NCBI GenBank assembly: GCA_002778785.1
Contig: PEZS01000011.1
Coordinates: 1-64,000, forward strand
Direction of reading: 5' to 3'
Length of the DNA: 64,000 nt
Origin: Bdellovibrionales bacterium CG10_big_fil_rev_8_21_14_0_10_45_34
GTDB taxonomy: Bacteria > Bdellovibrionota > Bdellovibrionia > Bdellovibrionales > 1-14-0-10-45-34
Shown piece after piece: positions 7,692 to 16,681 of the stretch (the stretch's first letter is position 1; each line of letters starts with the position of its first letter). Position numbers and translations under genes: made by a program. The notes beneath the pieces were generated by a model. That model was not told the origin of the DNA. It made no database searches and was given only the letters and a program-made list of their open reading frames with translations.

Positions 7692-8627
7692 ATGATTCGT
7701 TGTCCTAAGTGCAACTTCCTACAACCAAAGGACCGGTACTGCGCCAACTGCGGCGTCGACGTAGACGCGTTTGTACCAAGTCCCCCTACTCTAGGGATTA
7801 AGATTCGCTCGAATCATATTCTTTATGCGACTCTTGCTCTTGGCGTGTTGATGTTTTTGTTTTGGTTTGTGAGTGTCAATCGCCCAGCGACCGATCGAAT
7901 ATCTGATTTTGCGCAAAAGTCATTTGAGTCTGAAGCGCCCAGTGCCGTGGAGGTTGTAGTTGAAACTTCGCCACCAAGAGATATCTCGCCCACAAACACC
8001 GAACAAGTCGAAACAAGAAGTAAGGAGCCCCTGGGCGAGAAGATTGAAGGGCTCACTGTTGATGATGTTCGGTCACCCTCACTAACTCAGCGTGCCGCCA
8101 TTCGATTGACCTTTGCCGAAATTCCTTGGGAGGCTCTCAGGCAGGTTGCTGGTTTTGCCCAAGGTTCGCAGAGTGGTTTTTTTAGAGACGCGAGAATTCA
8201 GATCCTTTCAATGGTCAGAGAGACGGACTCCGCAAGACAGTTTAGATACTTAGAGACGCGAGAGCTTGGTGTTTTACCGGAGGGACCGACCACCATTAGT
8301 ATCGATTTTGAAAAGGAAACATTTTTGAGCCTCGACATTATTTCATCTTATGTCGACGACGAAGCCACGCGAATCGAAGCTGACTTGATTGTCGTTCCAA
8401 CCTCCAAGGTGCCTCAACTTCTGCCAATCACGAGATACAATCGCGGCACTCTTGTCGGAGGCGGTGGGCTCTACTTTGTAGGCCTCTTTCCTAGATTTAA
8501 CATCAAAGACATAGCCGAAAACAAGGCCATTGCCGAGCACCCACTTCTGAAGGTTTTGACCTCTCAGAATTATCAAGAAGGTGTTACAGAGCTCGTACTT
8601 TTGATCGAGGCCGTACCCACTCCTTAA
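7692..8627 (+). CDS. Zinc-ribbon membrane protein of unknown function
   Basis: I do not recognise a family beyond the domains. The ATG at 7692 gives 311 aa starting MIRCPKCNFLQPKDRYCANCG, a four-cysteine zinc ribbon (CPxC ... CxxC). A single membrane span follows at about residues 47-64 (ILYATLALGVLMFLFWFV), then a roughly 240-residue soluble domain probably outside the cytoplasm. The spacing of AGAGGG to the ATG supports the start, and an upstream extension would be arginine-rich and unlike it. The gene is divergent from mraZ. The C-terminal domain (APSAVEVVVETSPP linker onward) shows no catalytic motif I can name. Confidence 0.8.
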   Translation: MIRCPKCNFLQPKDRYCANCGVDVDAFVPSPPTLGIKIRSNHILYATLALGVLMFLFWFVSVNRPATDRISDFAQKSFESEAPSAVEVVVETSPPRDISPTNTEQVETRSKEPLGEKIEGLTVDDVRSPSLTQRAAIRLTFAEIPWEALRQVAGFAQGSQSGFFRDARIQILSMVRETDSARQFRYLETRELGVLPEGPTTISIDFEKETFLSLDIISSYVDDEATRIEADLIVVPTSKVPQLLPITRYNRGTLVGGGGLYFVGLFPRFNIKDIAENKAIAEHPLLKVLTSQNYQEGVTELVLLIEAVPTP

Positions 8628-8800
8628 GATTTCAGCCTTTGGTTGCACCAGGTAAAATGCCTTTATCGTATTGATGCACCAAAGCGATCCCAAGTTCTTT
8701 CTGAGAGCGGTCGAAAGAAACAGAAACTGTAGCTTTTAAGGCAGCCGACTTGCGCAATCCCCCCCTTTAAAGTTATGAACTTCAACAGGAGTGACAAAAA

Positions 8801-9589
8801 ATGCAAGATTCGAGATTTGATAGGCACTGCTATGGTGAAAACTTTTATTTAGTAAAAGACACCTACCTTCGAACACTTTTAGCAAGACTTTGCACGCCTG
8901 ACTGCGTGCAGCCAGAGATCAATCATTTGGTAGAGACTATCTATCGAGGACTCCTCAGCTACACTATCAATCAATTCTTTGCGACGGAGCTCACAGAGCT
9001 TGCCACCCGAATGACGGCCAGCCATACAGACATCAAACTGAAAGAAGAAATGGTAATCCGCAAACAAAGAGCTGTTGCTGTAAACTTGGCAAGAGCGGGA
9101 ACCTATCCATCTCACATTTGTTACCAACATCTCAATGAAGTGCTTGAACCAAATCTTGTCAGGCAAGATCACATACTCGCCGCTCGGCTGACGAATGAGT
9201 CTCACCAAGTGACGGGTACTTTTGTTGGCGGCACGAAAATTGGCGGAGACATTCAAGACGCAATCGTTTTGATACCTGATCCGATGGGTGCCACTGGCAA
9301 CACATTGGTGTCGGCGATTGAACACTACAACAAAAACGTTGAGGGTGATCCTAAGCATTATGTTGCACTTCATCTCATTGTAACTCCCGAATATTTGAAG
9401 AAGGTTTACCACACGCATCCCAAGCTTAAGATTGTGTCACTCAGGCTCGACAGGGGTCTGTCTTCGCCCGATATTTTAAGAACTCTACCTGGCACTCACT
9501 GGGATAGGGAGCGTGGCCTTAACAACCAGCAGTACATTGTTCCAGGCGGCGGGGGCTTCGGGGAGATTTTGAACAACTCCTATGTTTAA
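8801..9589 (+). CDS. upp: Uracil phosphoribosyltransferase-like protein
   Basis: Type I phosphoribosyltransferases of the Upp family make UMP from uracil and PRPP. The PRPP-binding loop is seen as VLIPDPMGATGNTLVSAI at about residues 163-180, matching the DPMLATGxT motif of UPRTs, and the C-terminal flexible segment ends PGGGGFGEILNNSYV, resembling the uracil-binding GDxGDR end but altered. At 262 aa it is about 50 residues longer than E. coli Upp, with the extra length N-terminal. CAGGAG precedes the ATG by nine bases. The next gene, hpt, is also a base-salvage PRTase. Substrate is inferred from the family. Confidence 0.85.
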   Translation: MQDSRFDRHCYGENFYLVKDTYLRTLLARLCTPDCVQPEINHLVETIYRGLLSYTINQFFATELTELATRMTASHTDIKLKEEMVIRKQRAVAVNLARAGTYPSHICYQHLNEVLEPNLVRQDHILAARLTNESHQVTGTFVGGTKIGGDIQDAIVLIPDPMGATGNTLVSAIEHYNKNVEGDPKHYVALHLIVTPEYLKKVYHTHPKLKIVSLRLDRGLSSPDILRTLPGTHWDRERGLNNQQYIVPGGGGFGEILNNSYV

Positions 9590-9716
9590 TTTTTGGCGCA
9601 GTTGTATTCTTGGTCGATCGCCAAATGGCCGACCTGCGATACTTACGAGGCACAAGGAGTGAGTTGCGTTTCAGGGCAAATGGTATAGAGTAGGGCTTTT
9701 GCTGCTAGGAGGGGCT

Positions 9717-10247
9717 ATGAACCGCTTAAAGATGTCTACACTACTTTCTGAGGCACAGATACGCAATCGTGTTACAGAACTCGGCGCAGAAATTACCAAG
9801 AGGTTCAAAGACAAAGATCTTGTCGCGATTTGCGTACTCAAGGGATCTATTGTTTTTTATTCCGATCTTATTCGTTCGATTGAAACCGATCTCCACTGCG
9901 AGTTTTTTGGTGTTTCAAGTTATCAAAACGGAATGACGTCCTCTGGTGAGGTCAAACTTACACTGGATCTCAACACGCCGATTGAGGGCAAGCACGTCCT
10001 GCTTGTAGAAGATATTGTTGATACAGGTCTTACAATGAATTATCTCATCGACACTCTCAAAGCACGTAAGCCTGCAGGTCTTCAGACTGCCACCCTCTTG
10101 CTAAAGCCCGGTGCTTTGAAAACCAAGGTAGACCTCGATTACGTTGGTTTTGAGATCTCTAACGAATTTGTCGTCGGTTATGGGTTAGACTATCAAGGTT
10201 TTCATAGAAATCTTCCGTACATCGCTCAAGTTGAAAGTTTAAATTAA
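9717..10247 (+). CDS. hpt: Hypoxanthine(-guanine) phosphoribosyltransferase
   Basis: Converts hypoxanthine or guanine plus PRPP to IMP or GMP in the cytoplasm. The PRPP loop is VLLVEDIVDTGLTMNYL near residue 97, with the upstream VCVLKGS-type segment (ICVLKGSIVFYSDL) and the C-terminal FVVGYGLDYQGFHRNLPYI, all hallmark of Hpt. The 176-aa length is typical. A near-perfect AGGAGG eight bases upstream fixes the ATG at 9717. The transporter gene starts 5 bp after its stop, so they are probably co-transcribed. Confidence 0.95.
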   Translation: MNRLKMSTLLSEAQIRNRVTELGAEITKRFKDKDLVAICVLKGSIVFYSDLIRSIETDLHCEFFGVSSYQNGMTSSGEVKLTLDLNTPIEGKHVLLVEDIVDTGLTMNYLIDTLKARKPAGLQTATLLLKPGALKTKVDLDYVGFEISNEFVVGYGLDYQGFHRNLPYIAQVESLN

Positions 10248-10252
10248 TACTA

Positions 10253-11512
10253 ATGTGGCGATTTGTAGGGCCCGGTTTACTTATGGCTGGCGCTGCAATC
10301 GGTGTTTCGCACCTTGTACAGTCTACGCGTGCTGGCGCAAGTTTTGGATGGAGCCTTACAGCGCTTGTTCTAGCCGCCAATCTGTTCAAGTATCCTTTCT
10401 TTGAATTCGGTCACAGATTTGCAAGCTTAACCGGCAAGACTCTCCTTGAAGGCTACAAGGAGCAGGGTCGTTTTTATCTCTATACATTCTTAGGTCTAAA
10501 CATAGTTACTTCGGTTGTGAGTGTTGCGGGCGTAGTCATTGTGACAGCGGCGCTTGCTGAAAACCTGCTCCCCGGTTTGTTTTCAATACCCACGTGGAGC
10601 GCCTTATTAATTACGATAAGTCTCGTCATTTCGCTTGTCGGGCAGTATCGCGCTCTCGACTACTTTATAAAGCTTATGCTAGCCGTACTCTTTATAAGCA
10701 CTGTATGCGCCTTTGCTATAGCCTTTGGAGGCAACACTTTGCCGGGGGCAGAAATTGCCAGCCAAATATTTACCCTACAGAACTCAAAAACCGCCGTTTG
10801 GACGAGCGCTTCTCTTCCGTTTTTAATCGCGCTCATGGGATGGATGCCCGCGCCCATTGAACTTTCGGTTTGGCAATCCATATGGGTACTAGAAATGAAA
10901 GAACAAAAGAAAGAAGACGTACCGCTAAAGGCGGCGTTGTTTGATTTTAATTTTGGCTACGCGATAACTGTTATTTTGGCTCTTTTGTTCATGGGGCTTG
11001 GCGCATTTGTTATGTATAGTAGCCCCGCAGAGTTTTCTCCCAAACCTGCCGAGTTCGCCGCACAAGTTGTGAAACTATTTACTTCGCAGATAGGTCTGTG
11101 GAGCACTCCGTTTATTACAATGGCAGCCATGACGGCAATGATCTCCACAGTTATTACTCTCGTCGATGCTTATCCGAAATCGTTGGCACTCGGATTTGGT
11201 TTGGTCTCTCGCGAGCCCCAAAGTAAAAAAAAGAGTTTTGTTATATGGAGTTTACTTGTCGGGTTCTTCGGGGTCGCGTTGATTTCTTTCTATTCAAATC
11301 GCCTAAAAGAAATGGTGGATCTTGCTACGATTTTGTCTTTCATGTTGGCGCCGATATTTGCTTTTTTAAATTTTAAAATTGTTTTAAGAGATGGTCTCAC
11401 CCGTAACACTCTTCCCGTATGGATCAAAGTGCTCTCAGTACTGGGATTGGTCTTTCTAACCGTCTTCGCAGTTTTGTATTTAGCATCTGTTGTCGCTGGG
11501 CTTGCTAGATGA
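10253..11512 (+). CDS. NRAMP-like transporter with altered metal-site motifs
   Basis: A 419-aa polytopic inner-membrane protein with roughly 11 hydrophobic segments. It opens with VGPGLLMAGAAIGVSH, the position of NRAMP transmembrane helix 1, and contains GWMPAPIELSVWQS at the helix 6 position. In canonical NRAMP Mn/Fe transporters helix 1 carries DPGN and helix 6 carries MPH, which bind the metal. Here the aligned residues are GVSH and APIE, so the usual aspartate, asparagine and methionine ligands are missing. The fold assignment is good; the substrate is not predictable as Mn(II)/Fe(II) and could be Mg(II) or something else. The gene follows hpt by 5 bp. Confidence 0.85.
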   Translation: MWRFVGPGLLMAGAAIGVSHLVQSTRAGASFGWSLTALVLAANLFKYPFFEFGHRFASLTGKTLLEGYKEQGRFYLYTFLGLNIVTSVVSVAGVVIVTAALAENLLPGLFSIPTWSALLITISLVISLVGQYRALDYFIKLMLAVLFISTVCAFAIAFGGNTLPGAEIASQIFTLQNSKTAVWTSASLPFLIALMGWMPAPIELSVWQSIWVLEMKEQKKEDVPLKAALFDFNFGYAITVILALLFMGLGAFVMYSSPAEFSPKPAEFAAQVVKLFTSQIGLWSTPFITMAAMTAMISTVITLVDAYPKSLALGFGLVSREPQSKKKSFVIWSLLVGFFGVALISFYSNRLKEMVDLATILSFMLAPIFAFLNFKIVLRDGLTRNTLPVWIKVLSVLGLVFLTVFAVLYLASVVAGLAR

Positions 11513-11647
11513 ACCTTTTCAGATCTTCTAAAGGTGTGCGCAATCTGAGGGGCGGCATTCCAGACTAAGGTCAGGGCCAATTGCCTCAAATATTTGCGTG
11601 CCATAGACTCAGAGTCGCATGAAACAGGCATCTTTCAAGGAGGATCA

Positions 11648-12925
11648 TTGAACTCATTTAGTCGAACAATCGCAGCATTTGTAACCACCACACTTGTCAT
11701 CGCATCTACAGCATACGGAGAAATCGAAGAAGTTCTCTATTGGGCCAAGATCCGGGCAAAAGATAAATTTGAACGAACTGAGATTGTAAATCTCGATGTG
11801 GCTATCGAAGGCCATACAGATGAGTATGTATTTGTTGTAGCTCCGCTCGATGTACTCAGACCCCTTATTGATAGCGGACGAGTAGAAAATTATTTTGAAG
11901 ACTCCTCTGTTGAAAAGCCGTTTCCCGATCGAGATTCCAACTTTCACGACTACATGGAGCTCACCGCTAAGTTAAGCAGTATGGCCGCAGAAAACAAGGA
12001 TCTCGTAAAAGTGTTTTCTATTGGAAAGTCTGTTGAAGGGCGTGAAGTTTGGACGCTGAGAATTTCCGGCTCCTCGGCTCCCGCAGGTTCGCTACCTGCT
12101 ATCTATTTTCTGGGTGCCCACCATGCTAGAGAGCATCTATCTACCGAAATCCCGCTTATGCTCGCCGACCATCTTGTGAAGGCTTACAACTCTAACGATG
12201 AAAAGGTTCGTGCACTTCTTGCAAATCGTGAGGTTTACATTACTCCGCTCGTTAACCCGGATGGTAAACAGTACGACATAGAAAGTGGACGATACAGAAG
12301 CTGGAGAAAGAACCGCAAAGAAAACTCCGGGGGCAGTCGAGGCGTCGACCTCAATCGAAACTATTCATTTGGTTGGGGAGGCGGGGGAGCCAGCACATCT
12401 CAAAGCTCTGACACGTATAGAGGCACTGAAGCCTTTAGCGAACCAGAAACTCAAGCAGTGAAAAGGTTTGTTGAACACCACGAAAACATCACTACGCTTC
12501 TGAGCTTTCACACTTTTTCTGAATTGATTCTTTACCCTTGGGGCCATATTTATGAATCAATTCCCAACGAGCGTGACCTAGCTGTTCATAAAACTATGGC
12601 CGAAACAATGGCTCAATGGAATGGCTACACTCCCCAACAGTCGAGTGATCTTTACATAGCTTCTGGCGATACGACCGATTGGTCTTATGGAGAGCACGGT
12701 ATAGTTTCATTTACTTTCGAACTAGATCCGAAATCTATTTTCAATGGTGGATTTTATCCGGGGCAAGATGTCATACCAAATGTGTTTCGAAAGAATCTGC
12801 AGCCTTGCCTTTACCTTATCGAATACACAGACAACCCTTATCGAGTATTGAGTTCATCGCTTCCGGGTCTCACTTTTCTACGTAGCGCCGGAACAAGTAA
12901 CAGCTCGAGTAAGTTGAAACTGTAA
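11648..12925 (+). CDS. Exported M14 zinc carboxypeptidase
   Basis: Metallocarboxypeptidases of family M14 remove C-terminal residues from peptides. The zinc and catalytic motifs are all visible: GAHHAREHLSTE (first His and Glu ligands), LVNPDGKQY, VDLNRNYSFGWGG, the third ligand in SFHTFSELILYPWG and the catalytic glutamate in FTFELDP. A TTG start at 11648 is fixed by AAGGAGG just upstream and gives a signal peptide of about 23 residues ending ASTAYG. The product (425 aa) should act in the periplasm or outside the cell, plausibly in digestion of host or prey protein. Its last 88 bp overlap the convergent transporter gene. Confidence 0.93.
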   Translation: MNSFSRTIAAFVTTTLVIASTAYGEIEEVLYWAKIRAKDKFERTEIVNLDVAIEGHTDEYVFVVAPLDVLRPLIDSGRVENYFEDSSVEKPFPDRDSNFHDYMELTAKLSSMAAENKDLVKVFSIGKSVEGREVWTLRISGSSAPAGSLPAIYFLGAHHAREHLSTEIPLMLADHLVKAYNSNDEKVRALLANREVYITPLVNPDGKQYDIESGRYRSWRKNRKENSGGSRGVDLNRNYSFGWGGGGASTSQSSDTYRGTEAFSEPETQAVKRFVEHHENITTLLSFHTFSELILYPWGHIYESIPNERDLAVHKTMAETMAQWNGYTPQQSSDLYIASGDTTDWSYGEHGIVSFTFELDPKSIFNGGFYPGQDVIPNVFRKNLQPCLYLIEYTDNPYRVLSSSLPGLTFLRSAGTSNSSSKLKL

Positions 12926-14340
12926 TTAAAGAATATTGCCAAGAGGGCTGCAGGGACGGCTCCGGCAAGCACGAGCGCCATATTGTTGATGGTCAAACCA
13001 GATATAATTGGCGCTCCTAAACCTCCAGCTCCAATCAAAGCAGCGAGCGTCGCCGTGCCAGTTGTTACCAACACAGCCGTGCGAATTCCTGACAGTAAAC
13101 TCGCCATGCTAAGTGGTAGCCTTACAATCATTAGCGTCTGCCAGCGGTTAAACCCTAAGGCATGCGACACTTCTATCAACTGAGTCGGCACGTTCGACAG
13201 CCCGAGAATAGCACCAGAGACAATTGGCAGAAGTGCGTAGAGAAACAAAGCTACAAAGGCTGGCAGCTTTCCAATCCCAAATACAGGGATCAAAAAAGTC
13301 AAAAGAGCCAGTGAAGGAATAGTCTGAAAAAAACCAGCCGTAGCAACAACAAAAGATTTGAGAGTCGACCTTTCAAAAACAATTATTGCGAGTGGAATCC
13401 CAGTGAAAAAGGCTACGAGAACCGGAATAAGGACGAGTTGTAAGTGCTCCTTGAGTCTTTCGAAAATGAGCGACCACGGTATGGTTTCAAAAAAACCTTT
13501 TCTCTTCTTAGAAATTTCCTCATCGGTCAAATCTCCGGTTAAAAAGTACTTTGCCACAGCTGCAACTGTTTCTTTGCTGTTTTCTACTTTTACATTGAGC
13601 AGCTGCATGGTGGCCTCATCAAGGGTGCCTTCAAGCTGCCTCAGTAAGCGCCTGGCCTCATCATCTAGACTGCTTCGAAACGCAACACCTGCTCTATAGT
13701 TTCCAAAGACTCCAAGATCATCCTCAAGTATAACATGTGCGATTTTGGCAAGGCTTGCGTCGGTTGTGTAAATATCGATCAGGTCAACTTTACCAGACTC
13801 GAACGCCCTATAGGCTAAAGTGTGCTCCATCGATTCGACCCTAAGAGAGGTGGGCCATTTGTACACTTCTTTTACTTTTTCAAATCCGTCGGGTCTTTGA
13901 AGAAACTCGTGACTAAGTCCCACGCGTAGCCTATTGGGGTCGACTTGCGAGAGTTTTGTCCACCCTGTTGCGCTGAACACCTCCTGTGAAATCGCCAGTG
14001 CGTAGGAATTTTCAAAGCCAAGAGAAAAACCAAACTCCACTCCTGACTGCGCGAGTTTCTCTGCTAGATTCTTCTGGTTTGTATGAAGAAAGTTAATGAG
14101 AGTTCCATCGTACTCTGGATAAAGATCAATCTCTGCCGCCTGAAGTGCCGAAAGAGCCACCCCCGTACCGCCCATTCCGAAGCTTCTTTCCACGCTAACT
14201 CCGCCGGCTTCAAGGTGCTGAGCGATGATTTCTGCAACAATCAAACCTTCGGTGAAATTCTTTGCGCCGATTTCAACTGAGGAAAACAGCGCGGGAGTTA
14301 GTAGGAATGCAGCTAAGGCAAATATCCGTGCGCGGTTCAT
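12838..14340 (-). CDS. Osmoprotectant ABC transporter: substrate-binding protein fused to permease
   Basis: The N-terminal 270 or so residues form an OpuAC/OsmF-type binding domain (VEIGAKNFTEGLIVAEII, LYPEYDGTLINFLH, LIDIYTTDASL). A linker leads to a permease domain of about six spans with the ABC permease EAA-type loop (QLIEVSHALGFNRWQTLMIVRLPLS). Family members import glycine betaine, choline or related quaternary amines. Fusion of the two parts is known in this subfamily; binding-domain-first order places that domain in the periplasm after a signal or anchor. I favour the ATG at 14340 (500 aa) because GAGGAG precedes it, though a GTG at 14358 overlaps the ATPase stop. Convergent 88-bp overlap with the M14 gene. 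Confidence 0.9.
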   Translation of the reverse strand: MNRARIFALAAFLLTPALFSSVEIGAKNFTEGLIVAEIIAQHLEAGGVSVERSFGMGGTGVALSALQAAEIDLYPEYDGTLINFLHTNQKNLAEKLAQSGVEFGFSLGFENSYALAISQEVFSATGWTKLSQVDPNRLRVGLSHEFLQRPDGFEKVKEVYKWPTSLRVESMEHTLAYRAFESGKVDLIDIYTTDASLAKIAHVILEDDLGVFGNYRAGVAFRSSLDDEARRLLRQLEGTLDEATMQLLNVKVENSKETVAAVAKYFLTGDLTDEEISKKRKGFFETIPWSLIFERLKEHLQLVLIPVLVAFFTGIPLAIIVFERSTLKSFVVATAGFFQTIPSLALLTFLIPVFGIGKLPAFVALFLYALLPIVSGAILGLSNVPTQLIEVSHALGFNRWQTLMIVRLPLSMASLLSGIRTAVLVTTGTATLAALIGAGGLGAPIISGLTINNMALVLAGAVPAALLAIFFNYSFNLLELLLVPALRRKVRPGSDELNTR

Positions 14341-14354
14341 TCCGTAGTTTCTCC

Positions 14355-15080
14355 TCACAGATTCAGCACTTGCGACTTCACAAACTTAGAAACAAATTCG
14401 TCAGATGGATGAGAGACAATATTCTCAAATGTGTCTGACTGGAGGCACTCACCCATGCGAAATAAACTCACTGAATGAGAAAGAATAGCTGCCTGAGCGA
14501 GGTCGTGAGTGACCAATACGACTGTCTTATTGAGTTTCAAAAACAGATCTTTCAGAGACGCTCGAAGTTCTGCCTTTACAAGTGGGTCCAAGGCCGACAT
14601 GGGTTCATCAAGTAAAAGAACTTGTGGGTCTGTCATAAGGGCGCGGGCCAAAGCCACTCTCTGCCTTTGCCCGCCACTGAGCTCAAGAGGATAATACTCA
14701 AGTAGGCGAATTGGCAAAAACAACATATCAAAGAGTTCATTTGCCTTCTGTTCACAACTCCCGTGAAGCTTTAACATTCGACTTTGAATTTCAAGATTCT
14801 TCTCTACGGTCATGTGCGGAAACAGTCCACCATCTTGAGGTACAAAAGCTATTTTCTCGGCCCCCGATGCCAATCGAAACTTCTCGACTGGCATGCCGTC
14901 AATCAACACCTCGCCGCTATCGGGCTTGGTGATTCCTGCAATAATTCTCAAGAGAGTGCTTTTGCCAGAACCACTTGAACCCAAGATTACATGAGTCCTA
15001 CAACTAGGGATTTCTAAGCTCACATCTTTAAGAGCATAAAAGTTTTCAAAAGCTTTGGTGACATTCTTGACGGTGATCAA
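14355..15080 (-). CDS. Osmoprotectant ABC transporter ATP-binding protein
   Basis: A 241-aa ABC ATPase: Walker A GSSGSGKST near residue 35, Q-loop FVPQDGGLFPHMTV, signature LSGGQRQRVALARAL, Walker B VLLLDEPMSALDP and the H-loop VTHD. The FVPQDGGLFPHMTV and MSALDP features fit glycine-betaine/osmoprotectant (OpuCA/OsmV) ATPases, which power the fused permease encoded immediately downstream. CBS domains often found at the C-terminus of OpuCA are absent, so no built-in ionic-strength sensor is present. Start is a TTG at 15080 overlapping the preceding stop. Confidence 0.92.
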   Translation of the reverse strand: MITVKNVTKAFENFYALKDVSLEIPSCRTHVILGSSGSGKSTLLRIIAGITKPDSGEVLIDGMPVEKFRLASGAEKIAFVPQDGGLFPHMTVEKNLEIQSRMLKLHGSCEQKANELFDMLFLPIRLLEYYPLELSGGQRQRVALARALMTDPQVLLLDEPMSALDPLVKAELRASLKDLFLKLNKTVVLVTHDLAQAAILSHSVSLFRMGECLQSDTFENIVSHPSDEFVSKFVKSQVLNL

Positions 15081-16681
15081 TCCGCGCCAAGACCTGGTAT
15101 TACTAGTTGCTGACCCACTCTTAACATTCGGGGCGAAGCCAATTCGTTAACATCCATAATGCCTCTCACTGAAACTCCAAACTTACGCGCCAGTGCACCT
15201 AAGGTATCGCCACTTTCAACTAAATAGATGCCTCCAAGGCCAACCCTCGATGATTCGCCTTTGTTCGCTTGCGGGGCCGGCAAGAAATCGAGTTGTTCCA
15301 TTGCCACCTGAACAAGTTCTGGTGGAAGCCGAATTGAGTAGCCAGCGGGAATAGGGCGATGCCCGCGCCTAACGGCTTGCTGAAAATAGAGATTGTATTG
15401 AAGTGCCAAATCTTCATTTTCGCCAAAGAAAGCTATTAAATGCTTGAAGTGGAGGGGTCGTTTGAGTCTGATCTCCGCGTATTTCATTTCTGGAGCCCAT
15501 TTCGGTTTTTTGAAAAACTTATCTGCCGCCTCTTCAATCTCTAAAGCTGCCACAAAACAGGAGTAAAAGTTTTGAGAAGCAAAGCCAAACCTTCGAGCAG
15601 TAGCATTCTGAATAATCTCTTCAATGCTTTGAGTCTTCAACTTATCGACAATTCTCTTCACGCCGGCCGGGCCGTGATTGTATGCCGTCAATGCGAGCGG
15701 CCAACTTCCTAAAAGTTTGTAATTCGACTTAAGTTTTTTAGCGGCGGCACGCGATGCTTCTATCGGGTCATTTCTAAAATCGACTATCGTATCCATCTTT
15801 AAATAAATTCGACCTGTCGAGCGAATAAACTGCCAAATGCCACTCGCGCCCACTTTGGATCTTGCATAGATATTAAAAGAGCTTTCGACAAACGGGAGCC
15901 TCGTAAGTTCAAGAGGCAGTCCTTCAGCACGAAAAATACTTTCAATCTCGGGCAAATACTTGCCGCTAAAATACATTCCCATTAAGAATCGGTCTGCTTG
16001 GCCCAATTGAAACCGAATTCGCTTTAAACTTGCAGCCTCTCTAAACTTGTTCTGCCCATCATTGTGCGAAAACATTTGAAAATATCTAAGATCCTCGCCT
16101 TGAAGCTCTTTTGCCTCTTTCGCTTGAGAAATCCTGAGTAACCTGTCGGAGATTTCTTGCTTCTGCACCTTAAGAAGGTCTCTTCTTGCTCGTTGCTTTT
16201 GCCCCTCACTCAGAGCCGAGTTCGAATTGATTTCTCTAAAATCAATGACTCCGTAAACGATCCTCAAATCTTCTGTATCATGAAGCAAACCTTGATCTGT
16301 TGTTACCTGGGAATATATTCTCTTCCAAAAATTCACGCGATGACGGAAGTTTTCAGAAACTTTAAACGTATCTTGATCATAACCTAAAGCGGCTTCTTGC
16401 TTCGAATATGCGGGGGGCATCCACTCTCTGTACTCGCGAGTTAGATCTACGCCGGGTATCTCAATTTCTGGATCGATTTGCTCCTGCGTGAGAAGCTCAG
16501 GGAGCGTATCTTCTGGAGCTTCGACTTCCTCTGTTACCAATGATTTTGAATCCCAGACCTTTGTTGCTTCTTCTAAAGTAGCTTTCATCTTATCTACATT
16601 AAGAGTGCGAATGCCAAGAAAGGCCGGAAGCACGAAAAAACAAATTGTGCTAAATAAAATGCCAAACAGATGTTTCATCAT
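15077..16681 (-). CDS. mltD: MltD-type membrane-bound lytic murein transglycosylase with LysM
   Basis: Cleaves peptidoglycan glycan strands to give 1,6-anhydro-muropeptides. A membrane/signal segment lies at residues 2-22, followed by an acidic, Pro-rich linker, a helical domain, then the SLT catalytic domain with the glutamate in LPFVESSFNIYARSKVGASGIWQF at about 270 and AYNHGPAGV at about 355. A C-terminal LysM domain (YLVESGDTLGALARKFGVS ... GQQLVIPG) binds glycan. 534 aa. The helical domain between signal and SLT is longer than in E. coli MltD. ATG overlaps the dacB stop, so the two wall hydrolases are coupled. Confidence 0.92.
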   Translation of the reverse strand: MMKHLFGILFSTICFFVLPAFLGIRTLNVDKMKATLEEATKVWDSKSLVTEEVEAPEDTLPELLTQEQIDPEIEIPGVDLTREYREWMPPAYSKQEAALGYDQDTFKVSENFRHRVNFWKRIYSQVTTDQGLLHDTEDLRIVYGVIDFREINSNSALSEGQKQRARRDLLKVQKQEISDRLLRISQAKEAKELQGEDLRYFQMFSHNDGQNKFREAASLKRIRFQLGQADRFLMGMYFSGKYLPEIESIFRAEGLPLELTRLPFVESSFNIYARSKVGASGIWQFIRSTGRIYLKMDTIVDFRNDPIEASRAAAKKLKSNYKLLGSWPLALTAYNHGPAGVKRIVDKLKTQSIEEIIQNATARRFGFASQNFYSCFVAALEIEEAADKFFKKPKWAPEMKYAEIRLKRPLHFKHLIAFFGENEDLALQYNLYFQQAVRRGHRPIPAGYSIRLPPELVQVAMEQLDFLPAPQANKGESSRVGLGGIYLVESGDTLGALARKFGVSVRGIMDVNELASPRMLRVGQQLVIPGLGAD

